A DNA stretch of 34,103 nt from an uncultured Aquimarina sp. (GCA_937951135.1 CALFCI010000128.1:1-34103), one strand, 5' to 3'; shown: positions 1 to 8,248, counted from the first letter of the stretch. The notes: a model not told the origin generated them from the letters alone. Program-made: numbers and translations.

Positions 1-11
1 CTATAATCGTA

Positions 12-1790
12 CTACTCCACAATACCCATTTTTTGCAATAAAAAAGAAGCATTCATGTTTTGACAAATTCCATCCTTAAACGTATAATCAAAATACAATT
101 CGTCATCTATAATTTGCGCATCAAAGAATCGATTTTCTACTTGAGGAAGTACCGTTGCGATTTCGCATAAACTCAAATCATGAGTCGCTATAATACCCGT
201 TGCTTTTGCGCCTACCAATCGTTCTACAAACTTTCGAGAACCCGCAGCTTTATCTTTGCTGTTGGTTCCTTTTAAAATTTCGTCAAGAATGATAAAATAG
301 TTATCCTCGGCAAGCATGGTTACTATTTTCTTTAGTTGTGTCAACTCTGAGAAAAAATAGGACGCATCATCACTCAATGAATCTGAAGTACGCATACTGG
401 TCACTAACTTCATTGGACTATACCTACAAGATGCAGCACAAATGGGTAATCCTATATTTGAAAGCACTATTTGCAACGCGACTGTTCTCAAAAAGGTACT
501 TTTTCCGGCCATATTTGCCCCTGTAATGATCAAAAATTGCTCTTTTTGAATTAAAATATCATTATCTACTCTTTTGTTTACAGTAAGCATTGGATGCCCT
601 AATGCCGTAGCTTGAAGTAACGTATCTGATGCTGTAGTTAATAATTCGGGGTATACATACGTTTCTTTATTAAAAGCAAAATTACCTAAAGAATTATAGG
701 CATCAAAAAAAGCAATCACCTCAAACCACTCGTTGACTTTATGTCGGTGTGTTGCAATCCAATGTTCAATACGATAACTCTGCCGAATATCCCACAGCAA
801 CAATCCATTAGCAATCACTCCAAATAGCATATTGTTACGTTGATCAAAAGCATTGAGAATCCGTGCAAACTGCTGTAATATCACAGATGCCTTTTCTACA
901 TCACTGCATACCTGACGCTGTTTTTCTTTCAATAACGGAGTCGTAAATGTTGTGTTTTCAATCTGTGCGATGAGTTTATAATATTGCTCAAAAGTATCTT
1001 TTACTTGATTGGATGTTGAATATAGGGTATTGATTTTTTTAAGCTGAGTACCCGTAATCATCAACCCGACAAAAAACCATACTAATAGCACTTGAAATGT
1101 AATGATATCCAAAAAAAGCAATACGACTGCTATCCCCGATACCGAACTGATAATGTGTGGTAAAAACTTCATGATCTTTGGCACAAAAGGAATGTATGCC
1201 TGTAACCATTTTTGAATTACTACAACAGATACGTTTACCTGTACTAACTGTGCTATAGCACTAAACTCCTGTCGCCACTCTGGCATTGCAGCCATTTCTT
1301 GAACAATATCTTGCTTTTCCTTAATTTCTGTTATCACATTGGAGGCTAAAAAATACGCCAACATATCTTTTCCTGCTTGTGTAGCCGTTCTATTGAGGTA
1401 TTGAAAAAAAGAATGGTCACCAAACAAATCAATATCATAACTATAGGGATGTGTGGGATCGATATAAGATGCTCCCATGTCCAAACCTTCATAACGCCCT
1501 TGATCCACATCGATTTCTAATTGGTTGATCTGGATTAATTTTTCTAGCTTATATCGAGTATACGCCAAATCACTATGCCTAGAGACTAATATAATAAAGG
1601 CAATTACTCCCAGTACTATACTCGCAATTACCCATTGTGTATTGGGGTATCCAAAGTACACTCCTGCAATGATGCCTATAAAGACACACAACCGTATCAC
1701 ACTAGAAATCAGTAATCGTTTTTTTACCTTTTGTAATGCTGCTGTATAGGTAACAATTTGCTTGTTGTAAAATTCTTGTGGGTTATTCAT
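12..1790 (-). CDS. MutS-family ATPase with N-terminal membrane segments
   Basis: A 592-residue protein whose C-terminal third is a MutS ATPase domain. The Walker A loop GANMAGKST is at about residues 424-432, Walker B ending in ILDE at about 500-504, and the switch His in ATHD at about 536-538. The N-terminal part has hydrophobic stretches near residues 25-70 and 210-250 that look like paired membrane helices, followed by a MutS-like lever/clamp region. It lacks the mismatch-recognition domain of MutS and the Smr domain of MutS2. It belongs to the 'MutS-related ATPase' group common in Bacteroidota, whose role is not established; mismatch repair should not be assumed. Its ATG overlaps the end of the upstream mmcQ-like gene by 4 bp, so the two are probably translationally coupled. 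Family assignment is firm, function open. Confidence 0.9.
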   Translation of the reverse strand: MNNPQEFYNKQIVTYTAALQKVKKRLLISSVIRLCVFIGIIAGVYFGYPNTQWVIASIVLGVIAFIILVSRHSDLAYTRYKLEKLIQINQLEIDVDQGRYEGLDMGASYIDPTHPYSYDIDLFGDHSFFQYLNRTATQAGKDMLAYFLASNVITEIKEKQDIVQEMAAMPEWRQEFSAIAQLVQVNVSVVVIQKWLQAYIPFVPKIMKFLPHIISSVSGIAVVLLFLDIITFQVLLVWFFVGLMITGTQLKKINTLYSTSNQVKDTFEQYYKLIAQIENTTFTTPLLKEKQRQVCSDVEKASVILQQFARILNAFDQRNNMLFGVIANGLLLWDIRQSYRIEHWIATHRHKVNEWFEVIAFFDAYNSLGNFAFNKETYVYPELLTTASDTLLQATALGHPMLTVNKRVDNDILIQKEQFLIITGANMAGKSTFLRTVALQIVLSNIGLPICAASCRYSPMKLVTSMRTSDSLSDDASYFFSELTQLKKIVTMLAEDNYFIILDEILKGTNSKDKAAGSRKFVERLVGAKATGIIATHDLSLCEIATVLPQVENRFFDAQIIDDELYFDYTFKDGICQNMNASFLLQKMGIVE

Positions 1791-2146
1791 TCTAAATCTT
1801 CTAATGCTGTTTTGAGTTTTTTTGTCAGTCCTTGAACGACCAGATCGTAAGAGTGATCAATCAGTTCCTGTAATAGATCTGTCGCCAATGTTTCAGAAAA
1901 GTTAACAGTATTCCAATGTTTTTTATTCATGTGGTACCCTGGCGCTATTTCGGGATATACCTCCCTAAGATCTAAAGCGCGGTCTGGATCACATTTTAAA
2001 TTCACACTAAACGGTATCCTATTCAATCCTGTTAATGCAAACATTTTACCCATAACCTTATATACCAAAGTATGTGCATCAAAAGGCAATTCTTCCGTAA
2101 CTCCTTTTTTGGATAAACAATACTCTCTAAAGGCTTCTATATGCAT
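1787..2146 (-). CDS. MmcQ/YjbR family protein
   Basis: A 119-residue protein of the MmcQ/YjbR (CyaY-like fold) family. Visible family features are the N-terminal EAFREYCLSKKG segment, then ELPFD, the GKMFAL strand, the SVNLKCDP strand and the YHMNKKHWNTV motif near the middle. Length is typical for the family. Members are small putative double-wing DNA-binding proteins with no settled function. The stop overlaps the MutS-like ATPase start, suggesting one transcription unit. The start codon sits only 3 bp from a heptanucleotide tandem array that would form its 5' leader. Confidence 0.9.
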   Translation of the reverse strand: MHIEAFREYCLSKKGVTEELPFDAHTLVYKVMGKMFALTGLNRIPFSVNLKCDPDRALDLREVYPEIAPGYHMNKKHWNTVNFSETLATDLLQELIDHSYDLVVQGLTKKLKTALEDLE

Positions 2147-2149
2147 GTG

Positions 2150-2205
2150 GTTGTCAGTTGATGGTTGATGGTTGATAGTTGATAGTTGATAGTTGATAGT
2201 TGATA
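2150..2205. repeat. Heptanucleotide tandem array (GTTGATA)8
   Basis: Eight consecutive 7-bp units: GTTGTCA, GTTGATG twice, then GTTGATA five times. The array begins 3 bp upstream of the mmcQ-like start codon (CAT at 2144-2146), so on the minus strand it reads as a TATCAAC-rich leader. A shorter array of the same family, in the opposite orientation, abuts the ruvC stop codon at 6041-6061. No coding role is apparent. Confidence 0.95.
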
Positions 2206-2491
2206 GTTTGTATAACTGCCATACTAATCCTATATTGTAAAGCTTTAATATTTCTATATTTCTATATTTCTATACTCTATACTAAGCTTAGAACTAAGCG
2301 TTTTTAATGATTATTTTCAGTGTTAAAAATAGTTATTCTTGGTCTTTTATTATGTTGTAAAGTAGATCAATATTTTTAATTTGATTTTTATTCTTAATTT
2401 TAGAACTAACGAATCAATTTTTATGGTAATTTTAAAAAAATTGACGCTAGTCAGAATATAGCACAGATAAATCAAACCTTAATAGTTAGTT
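2206..2491. other. AT-rich intergenic gap with an octamer repeat
   Basis: Between the divergent mmcQ-like gene and the plus-strand membrane-protein gene. It holds three tandem TTTCTATA units at 2251-2274, followed by CTCTATA and CTAAGCT 7-mers to 2288. The rest is very AT-rich and probably contains the promoter of the gene starting at 2492. I see no gene, RNA or terminator here. Confidence 0.6.
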
Positions 2492-3193
2492 ATGTTAGCA
2501 GGACACTATTCTACCGCTTTAATTGCCCATCAAAAATTTCCAAAAGGAAGTTTACTCTATTTTTTAATAGTATCACAATTACAAGATTTCTTATGGTTTA
2601 TATTCCATTATTTAGGTCTCGAATCTACTATGCCAGATGATGTTTTTGGTGCTACTCTAATAAATATGAGTGTTGATATGGTGTATAGCCATGATTTACT
2701 ACCACTATTATTTTGGATTTCAGCTATCTTTTTAATTGGTAAAATAGGGTTTAAAAGCACTAAAGTTGGTTTGATTGGAGCTGCTTTAATCTTAGGGCAT
2801 TTCTTATTAGATTTCTTTTCTGGTCATCCACATCACTTATTTGGAGCCGACACACATACTATTGGTCTTGGTCTTTACGCTTCAAATGTTTATTTAGCTA
2901 TTGGAATTGAGGCCGTTTTCATAACCATATCGCTTTGGTACTTTTTTAGAGAAGAGGCGAAAAAAGGAATTCAACGTACTACTAAAAACAAAGCTTCAAT
3001 TATAGGGTTATTTGTTTTTGGCGTTAGCTTTATTTTATTTATTGCAACAGTTTCTTTTAGAGAATGGTTTAGTATTCCAGAATTTAATTTAGGTTTTAAT
3101 ACGAATATGCCCACCCTAATCTTAACCTACATAGGGATGATGTTATATCTAAATTATTTCGTGCCAAAATTCAAATTAGACAAGAAGCCTTAA
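2492..3193 (+). CDS. Polytopic membrane protein of unknown function
   Basis: A 233-residue protein with about six hydrophobic segments. Conserved-looking polar positions are GHYSTALIAH at the N-terminus, YSHDLLP near residue 67, and GHFLLDFFSGHPHH near residues 102-115. The spacing of these His/Asp residues inside or next to membrane helices recalls membrane-bound metal-dependent hydrolase-like proteins (YdjM type), but I cannot confirm that family and no enzyme function should be assigned. It is the only plus-strand gene in a 7.5-kb run of minus-strand genes, flanked by AT-rich spacers, so it looks inserted into a housekeeping block. The start is the first ATG, directly followed by hydrophobic sequence. 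Confidence 0.75.
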   Translation: MLAGHYSTALIAHQKFPKGSLLYFLIVSQLQDFLWFIFHYLGLESTMPDDVFGATLINMSVDMVYSHDLLPLLFWISAIFLIGKIGFKSTKVGLIGAALILGHFLLDFFSGHPHHLFGADTHTIGLGLYASNVYLAIGIEAVFITISLWYFFREEAKKGIQRTTKNKASIIGLFVFGVSFILFIATVSFREWFSIPEFNLGFNTNMPTLILTYIGMMLYLNYFVPKFKLDKKP

Positions 3194-3257
3194 GGGTAAA
3201 AACGACAACCAATAGCCATTATAGGTGAAATGATTTGAGAGTATTCTTAAATCATTT

Positions 3258-3285
3258 CTATGCTCTATGCTCTATACTCTTACCT
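3258..3285. repeat. Heptanucleotide array forming the 3' end of a CDS
   Basis: Four 7-bp units in register: CTATGCT, CTATGCT, CTATACT, CTTACCT. The first three bases are the complement of the TAG stop codon of the DUF4230 gene. The array therefore encodes the last residues of that protein (roughly GKSIEHRA) and supplies its stop. Confidence 0.8.
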
Positions 3286-3869
3286 GAAACTTGCAATGCC
3301 GTATAATCCAATTCCCAACCAATTGCCCCTGCTAAAGACTCCATTAATGCAATGGTCGTTAAGGCTTCTGTTTTAGCCGATTCTAGTAATCCACTTTCTG
3401 GAATTTTATCAATAATAAATTGTTTGGCTTCTTTATTAATTTCAGTAAGGTCTGTAGCGGTAAAAGGATTCAACCACCCTTCTTTTTTATCATAATATTT
3501 ATAATCCGTTTCTATCGTTAATAGTTTTGGTTGTGGGAAGTGTGTAATGATAATACTTTTTTTCTTAGGGTCACTTTGTAAAACAACTTCCGACAGATCA
3601 AAACCTACATACGCTTTAGCATCGATAAGAATTAATGCTTTTTTAGTCCCTGAAAGCATTTTAAAGAATTTTTCCTGTACGTTCTCATAATGGTAGATTT
3701 CTGCAAAATCTCCTTCTACAGTGATCAGCTTACAGACCATTCGAATTTTTTCGATTAAAATAGCGGACTGCGCTTTTAAAGTGCTTCTTTTTTTGATAGC
3801 GATATATCTAGAAAAAATGACATAAGCCAAAATAGCGCCTCCAATAAGTCCTATAAATAATAATTCCAT
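3258..3869 (-). CDS. DUF4230 domain-containing protein
   Basis: A 203-residue protein with one N-terminal membrane helix (about residues 2-19), then a DUF4230-type domain beginning near KLITVEGDFAEIYHYEN. The domain has alternating beta-strand character (ALILIDAKAYVGFDLSEV, SIIITHFPQPKLLTIE). Family members are anchored extracytoplasmic proteins of unknown role. The gene follows the cyclase-family gene on the same strand with 56 bp between them. The last eight or so codons fall in a heptanucleotide array, so the C-terminus after the final family-like segment is probably repeat-derived. Confidence 0.85.
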   Translation of the reverse strand: MELLFIGLIGGAILAYVIFSRYIAIKKRSTLKAQSAILIEKIRMVCKLITVEGDFAEIYHYENVQEKFFKMLSGTKKALILIDAKAYVGFDLSEVVLQSDPKKKSIIITHFPQPKLLTIETDYKYYDKKEGWLNPFTATDLTEINKEAKQFIIDKIPESGLLESAKTEALTTIALMESLAGAIGWELDYTALQVSGKSIEHRA

Positions 3870-3883
3870 GCTAATTATATTGA

Positions 3884-3918
3884 GTTTCAGGTGTCTGGTA
3901 TCGGGTATTGGTCTGGTA
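3884..3918. repeat. Heptanucleotide array, GTATCGG family
   Basis: Five 7-bp units in register: GTTTCAG, GTGTCTG, GTATCGG, GTATTGG, TCTGGTA. It lies between the DUF4230 start (3869) and the cyclase-family stop (3926) and ends 7 bp from that stop. The same family, with perfect GTATCGG units, recurs at 14733-14828. Confidence 0.8.
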
Positions 3919-3925
3919 GGTCATA

Positions 3926-4675
3926 TTACGCTTGTATTTTATATAGTATCGGCCTACTGGGTGCTGCATCATTTTGAAATGCGGCTACTTGAAGATTTAA
4001 AATATACATCCCATCGCTAATGGTCTCTTTAACATAAATCATTTCGGTAATGGTCGCTTGATGTCTTGTGGCTTCTGGATAGTTCCAAAATGCTTTGTGT
4101 GCTACTAATTGCCCTCCATCTTTTTCTTTATCTACAGAAGGAAGGTCAATCAATAGGTGCTCAACACCTATTTCACGTATATAGATTGCAGCTTCTTCAG
4201 TAAGATATGCCCAATTGGTATGTGAATACTGTTGATTCTTTTTTATTGCTGTATTTGGTAATGTTCGTATCAATAACGCTTCTGGCGTATCTTGGGCGAT
4301 CTCTTTTTGTAGCATTGCTTTAGTAATCACTTGATCTTCTCCTTGTTGTTCCGGTGCTATTGTAATCACTTTAGCCATAAAAAAAAATTGTGTGAGTGCC
4401 CTAGTGATACTATGAAACTCTGGAGTGATATGCCCTACACATTCGGTATGCGTACCATGACTGTGAGGATTAAAAGTGATGGTATTAAAATTTGTAGTAC
4501 CACCTGCCGACACCTTCCCGATCCAATCTCCTTCAGTTACCGGTTCAATCTTTGGCGGTGCAATGTACCATGCATTTACTGTATCTATAGCAGCTACTAT
4601 CGGAATAGATATATCCAAAGGTTTCGAAAGATCGATCGCATAGTCTTGATCTTTATACGTTAGGGTTGCTTTCAT
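3926..4675 (-). CDS. Cyclase-family (kynurenine formamidase-like) hydrolase
   Basis: A 249-residue member of the 'putative cyclase' metal-dependent hydrolase family (PF04199 type). The signature HSHGTHTECVGH at residues 71-82 corresponds to the family HxGTHxDxPxH zinc-binding motif, with Glu-Cys in place of the usual Asp-x-Pro. The C-terminal segment LLIDLPSVDKEKDGG, followed by AHKAFW, is the second conserved region. Relatives include kynurenine formamidase and isatin hydrolase, but no kynurenine-pathway gene is nearby, so the substrate is unknown. It lies between hemW and the DUF4230 gene on the same strand. Confidence 0.85.
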   Translation of the reverse strand: MKATLTYKDQDYAIDLSKPLDISIPIVAAIDTVNAWYIAPPKIEPVTEGDWIGKVSAGGTTNFNTITFNPHSHGTHTECVGHITPEFHSITRALTQFFFMAKVITIAPEQQGEDQVITKAMLQKEIAQDTPEALLIRTLPNTAIKKNQQYSHTNWAYLTEEAAIYIREIGVEHLLIDLPSVDKEKDGGQLVAHKAFWNYPEATRHQATITEMIYVKETISDGMYILNLQVAAFQNDAAPSRPILYKIQA

Positions 4676-4770
4676 TTTTAATTGATCTCAGTTAATGGTT
4701 TGAATACTCCCAAAAAGAAATCTCTTTTCTCTTCTCTATGTTCTCTTTTCCATGTATTCATAAACCTCAA

Positions 4771-5907
4771 CTATTTCGATAAATTTACTAAGAAAAGATC
4801 ACTTGCAATACCATCACATAAAAATTTGCCTTTTTTGGTGACCAAAAGGACATCCTCATCGATACACAAAAGGTATTCTTCTATATATTTTTCTGATTGT
4901 TGAAGTAGATATTGTTTGTAAGCACTTCCAAACTCCTGTTCAATTCGTAATAATGACACGCCCCATATCGTTCTCAACCCTGTCATTATGTATTCATTAT
5001 ACCGATCTCTTGTACTCAATACTTCTGTTTCACTCGGCAATTGATTCGCTTGTAATGCTTTGATGTATTTACTATTATTCTTAACATTCCAACTCCGTCG
5101 ATGGCCATCATACGAATGCGCTGATGGCCCTATACCGAGATAAGACTTGCCTTGCCAATATGCTGTGTTATTTTGACTAAAATAATCAGGTTTTCCGAAA
5201 TTAGACAATTCGTAATGTTCATATCCGGCTTCAATAAGTGTCCTTTCCAAAATTTCGAAATGTGCCTGTGCTAAGGCTTCTTCTACTGGAGCAATCACTC
5301 CTTTAGCAATATACTTTTCTAAAGCTGTATTGGACTCTACAGTTAGCGCATAACTAGAAATGTGTGGGATTTCATAGGCTAATGCTATCGCTAAATTTTC
5401 TTTCCATCGTTGGATCGTCATTCCTGGCACTCCATAAATAAGATCGATTGAAATATTATCAAAATATTCTTTTACATGCCCAATACTTTGTTTTGCTTCT
5501 TGAGCATTATGTGCACGATTCATAAGTTTTAAATCGTCTTCAAAAAAAGACTGTACTCCTATACTTAATCGATTTATAGGAGATTGGGCGAGTTCTTTTA
5601 TTTTGTCTAAGGTTAAATCATCTGGATTAGCTTCTAGCGTAATTTCCGGCGTTTTAGCAACTGTATACTGTGCATAAATGACTGCTATAATTTCTAGTAT
5701 TTCGGATAAAGAAAGTACACTTGGTGTCCCTCCACCAAAATAAATAGTCTGAATCGTCTGATTGAAAGCTTCTGATTTTCGTAAGATCAATTCCTTGCAA
5801 ATTGCCGCAACCATATCGTCTTTCTTCTTCATGTTTGTTGAAAAATGAAAATCGCAATAATGACAGGCTTGCTTGCAAAAAGGGATATGGATATAAATGC
5901 CGCTGAT
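4771..5907 (-). CDS. hemW: Radical SAM heme chaperone HemW
   Basis: HemW-type radical SAM protein. The first in-frame ATG (5832) would remove the essential iron-sulfur site. Reading upstream in frame gives SGIYIHIPFCKQACHYCDF with the CxxxCxxC cluster motif (Cys codons at 5875-5877, 5863-5865 and 5854-5856), so the true N-terminus lies near 5907. No ATG, GTG or TTG exists between the upstream in-frame stop (5941-5943) and this motif. An ATC (5905-5907) sits where relatives have the initiator Met, and ATT at 5908-5910 is the alternative. Downstream motifs are YFGGGTPS, EANPDD, SIGVQSF, YGVPG and GIGPSAHSY. The restored length of about 378 residues matches the family. Identity is firm, the start codon uncertain. 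Confidence 0.9.
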   Translation of the reverse strand: MSGIYIHIPFCKQACHYCDFHFSTNMKKKDDMVAAICKELILRKSEAFNQTIQTIYFGGGTPSVLSLSEILEIIAVIYAQYTVAKTPEITLEANPDDLTLDKIKELAQSPINRLSIGVQSFFEDDLKLMNRAHNAQEAKQSIGHVKEYFDNISIDLIYGVPGMTIQRWKENLAIALAYEIPHISSYALTVESNTALEKYIAKGVIAPVEEALAQAHFEILERTLIEAGYEHYELSNFGKPDYFSQNNTAYWQGKSYLGIGPSAHSYDGHRRSWNVKNNSKYIKALQANQLPSETEVLSTRDRYNEYIMTGLRTIWGVSLLRIEQEFGSAYKQYLLQQSEKYIEEYLLCIDEDVLLVTKKGKFLCDGIASDLFLVNLSK

Positions 5908-5918
5908 AATATAGATTT

Positions 5919-5952
5919 TAGATCGCTCCGCTGTTAGATTTTAGACGCTAGA
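5919..5952. repeat. Dispersed intergenic repeat (AGATCGCTCCGCT type)
   Basis: Begins AGATCGCTCCGCTGTTAG and continues with TTTTAGACGCTAGAC. The leading part resembles AGATCGCTCGCTACAGG at 8249-8265, AGACCGCTCTGCG at 6723-6735 and AGACCACTTTGCG at 32449-32461. It sits just upstream of the hemW coding start and within its probable leader. Confidence 0.5.
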
Positions 5953-6040
5953 CTTTTAAAAAAAGAATCGAACCTAAAGTGTGTGTTTAAGTATACAAAC
6001 TTAGTTATAAAATATTAGCAATGACAACAGTGAAAAACAA

Positions 6041-6061
6041 TCAACTGTCAACCATCAACCA
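6041..6061. repeat. Heptanucleotide array, inverted GTTGATA family
   Basis: Three 7-bp units, TCAACTG, TCAACCA, TCAACCA, which are the reverse complement of the GTTGATG/GTTGACA variants at 2150-2205. It ends 2 bp from the ruvC stop codon at 6064. Confidence 0.8.
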
Positions 6062-6063
6062 AA

Positions 6064-6624
6064 CTAAGGTTTCTTTACTCTTTTTTCATTGTCTTTTACA
6101 AAAGATGCCCATCCCGTATAACTTTTACCCACTGTAGCTACACGTCCCATGTTATAAAAATGACATACTGCTGCTGCCAATCCATCGGTAGCATCTAAAT
6201 TTTTAGGCAATGTTTTGAGTTGCAAAAGACTTTGTAACATTTTGGCTACTTGTTCTTTACTAGCATTACCATTTCCGGTAATTGCCATCTTAATTTTTTT
6301 TGGAGAATATTCTGTTATGGATACTTCTCGACTTAACCCAGCTGCCATGGCCACTCCTTGTGCACGACCTAGCTTTAACATGGACTGTACATTTTTTCCA
6401 AAAAATGGAGCTTCAATCGCAATTTCGTCGGGATGATAGGTATCAATTAATTCTATTGTACGCTCAAAAATTAATTTTAACTTTAGGTAATGATCGTCGT
6501 ACTTACTAAGTTGCAATTCATTCAATTGCAAAAATGACATTTTTTTATTGACCACTTTAATCAAACCAAATCCCATAATAGTGGTGCCTGGATCAATACC
6601 TAATATGATTTTTTCATTTCCCAA
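6064..6624 (-). CDS. ruvC: Holliday junction resolvase RuvC
   Basis: A 186-residue RuvC endonuclease, which cuts four-way DNA junctions during recombinational repair. The N-terminal GIDPGTT carries the first catalytic Asp, EIAIEAPFFG the catalytic Glu, and the DATDGLAAAVCH segment the C-terminal acidic pair; the YSPKKIK motif is also typical. Length is normal with a short basic tail. It heads the minus-strand run ruvC - hemW - cyclase - DUF4230. The spacer to hemW contains two kinds of repeat, so co-transcription is likely but not certain. Confidence 0.95.
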   Translation of the reverse strand: MGNEKIILGIDPGTTIMGFGLIKVVNKKMSFLQLNELQLSKYDDHYLKLKLIFERTIELIDTYHPDEIAIEAPFFGKNVQSMLKLGRAQGVAMAAGLSREVSITEYSPKKIKMAITGNGNASKEQVAKMLQSLLQLKTLPKNLDATDGLAAAVCHFYNMGRVATVGKSYTGWASFVKDNEKRVKKP

Positions 6625-6682
6625 TATGCTATTGTGTTTTGTACAAAGCTAATGAATTCTATGTTTATAGTGGTGAGATGCT

Positions 6683-6756
6683 AGTCCTGAGTACTGAGAT
6701 AACGTCCTAATCATAAGATACAAGACCGCTCTGCGAAAAGAGCCAAGAAACAAGAC
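6683..6756. repeat. Composite dispersed repeat with heptamers
   Basis: Two 7-mers (AGTCCTG, AGTACTG) are followed at 6706 by CCTAATCATAAGATACAAGA, then CCGCTCTGCGAAAAGAG, CCAAGAA and ACAAGAC. The second part is a diverged copy of 32432-32480 (CCTAATCATAA ... CAAGACCACTTTGCGACAAG). Its core also resembles 5919-5952 and 8249-8277. No ORF is associated. Confidence 0.7.
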
Positions 6757-7026
6757 TAAAACAAGACGTTAGTTGCCAGCGTTTTGCGATTTCTAAATTC
6801 TCTTATTTAGTTCAAGAACATAGACTATGCTTAAAAACTAAAAAACACCTTCCCTCATATAAAATATACTTGTACTCCACTATAAATAATAGGAAACCAA
6901 AAACGTGTAATATCTATTTAAGACGCTATTGTAATGAGATATTAGTATTTCAAAAAAAAAACACTTTGTTTTTTTTTTTTAAAATCTAAAAATCTAAAAA
7001 TCAGATTCTTTGCTACTTATTTAACC
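6757..7026. other. AT-rich intergenic region with an A/T hairpin
   Basis: No gene visible. At 6952-6980 a run of ten A is followed by CAC, TTTG and a run of twelve T, which could fold as an A/T stem and act as a weak terminator for the minus-strand lipoprotein gene ending at 7027. Next come tandem ATCTAAAA units at about 6984-7000. Confidence 0.4.
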
Positions 7027-7503
7027 TTATTCCGATCGTAATACAATGGGCAATCGATATTGTGTCGCCACAGATACACCTCTACTATGTGCCGCTTTTG
7101 CTTTAGGCAAAGTAGCCATCTGTGTCATCAACACCTCTTTAAACTCAGGAAACTGTGCTTCCAATACTTTAGGCAGTGTATAATCGGTTATAGTAATGAC
7201 CCCTTCTTTGTCAATATGTATGGGTAACCAAAGGGTGTCTTTCACATCATCTTGTACAACAATCGTTCTTTGACTTACGACTTGCTGTACATGTTCAATA
7301 ATCGTCTTTTGAAAACATAGTTCTAACTCTGATGCTATACCTGTATTACAATTTTCGAACAACGGAGGTTCTTCTACAGCATGGGTATCTATGTTGTTCC
7401 ATTCTTCTTTTAAGATGTCTTCTTTTTGATCCTTTTTAAGTACAAAATTCTTACAAGAATAACAACACAATACTAGTACGACACCAAAATATACGGTCTT
7501 CAT
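7027..7503 (-). CDS. Lipoprotein with TonB C-terminal-like domain
   Basis: A 158-residue protein from the ATG at 7503; the open frame extends 12 codons further, but this start is directly followed by the signal peptide MKTVYFGVVLVLCCYSC. Cysteines at the end of the hydrophobic core suggest a lipoprotein. The C-terminal half resembles the TonB C-terminal domain found in many small Bacteroidota proteins: PPLFENC, then ELELCFQKTIIEHV, IHIDKEGVITI, a LPKAKAA segment and a terminal YRLPIVL strand. A true TonB needs an inner-membrane anchor and a Pro-rich spacer, both absent here. It is therefore probably a stand-alone periplasmic domain; function unknown. Confidence 0.7.
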   Translation of the reverse strand: MKTVYFGVVLVLCCYSCKNFVLKKDQKEDILKEEWNNIDTHAVEEPPLFENCNTGIASELELCFQKTIIEHVQQVVSQRTIVVQDDVKDTLWLPIHIDKEGVITITDYTLPKVLEAQFPEFKEVLMTQMATLPKAKAAHSRGVSVATQYRLPIVLRSE

Positions 7504-7594
7504 AGATAGGGTAGTATAACAATGATAATTTAAAGGCAAAAATAAGGAAAATAATAGTGGTAATTACAACCTATATAATTCCGATTGACCTCTT

Positions 7595-7602
7595 TATCTT
7601 TG
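7595..7602 (+). promoter_or_regulatory. Probable -7 promoter box for the DUF456 gene
   Basis: TATCTTTG matches the Bacteroidota -7 consensus TAnnTTTG exactly and lies 48 bp upstream of the DUF456 ATG. A good TTTG -33 box at the usual spacing is not visible, so this is tentative. Confidence 0.4.
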
Positions 7603-7650
7603 GCATGATAATCGCACTATAATGGTATATAACCCCCCTAAAATAAAAAC

Positions 7651-8151
7651 ATGGATATTGCTTTAGTGTGTATTGGTCTCTTATTATGTTTCATCGGTGT
7701 TATTGGTAGTTTTCTACCAGTACTGCCAGGTCCTTTTACGTCTTGGATTGGATTAGTAGTATTGCATTATACAGACACCATCCCTATGAATTGGACTTTC
7801 CTCGGCATTACTTTGGGTATCGCGCTCTTTATTTGGATATTGGATTATACCATCCCTGCTATAGGTACTAAAAAATTTGGCGGATCGAGATATGGAATGA
7901 TCGGCAGTACTATCGGACTAATCATTGGCTTGCTATACATGGGGCCGTTTGGTATTATCATAGGCCCTTTTGGAGGTGCTTTTCTTGGTGAACTTTGTGT
8001 ACAAAACAAAGACACTTCTTCTGCCCTTCGAGCAGCATGGGGATCTTTTATTGGTTTTCTTGCTGGAACCTTTATCAAATTTATAGTGGCTATTGCATTT
8101 CTATGTTTGTTCCTTGGTAAGATCTGGAACTATAGTGATGCATTAGTATAG
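7651..8151 (+). CDS. DUF456 family membrane protein
   Basis: A 166-residue polytopic membrane protein of the DUF456 family. Recognisable features are FLPVLPGPFTSWIGL near residues 23-37, DYTIPAIGTKKFGGSRYG in the middle, and the Gly-rich repeats MGPFGIIIGPFGGAFLGEL that resemble glycine-zipper helices, ending in LRAAWGSFIGFLAGTFIKF. Length and order match the family, whose function is unknown. It appears monocistronic, with the promoter-like box above and a repeat-rich region downstream. Confidence 0.9.
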   Translation: MDIALVCIGLLLCFIGVIGSFLPVLPGPFTSWIGLVVLHYTDTIPMNWTFLGITLGIALFIWILDYTIPAIGTKKFGGSRYGMIGSTIGLIIGLLYMGPFGIIIGPFGGAFLGELCVQNKDTSSALRAAWGSFIGFLAGTFIKFIVAIAFLCLFLGKIWNYSDALV

Positions 8152-8248
8152 TAGTATCTCAATACCATAACTCAACCAGTATATTAACTGATGTTCCTCA
8201 ACTCAATTATTTACTATTTTATGACACTAGTGTCCACTTAAAAGAATA

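Noticed and set aside
2150..2205. CRISPR array
   Set aside because: Units are 7 bp and directly adjacent with no spacers, and there are no cas genes.
6952..6980. Strong rho-independent terminator
   Set aside because: The stem would be almost only A/T pairs, so it is noted only as a weak hairpin.
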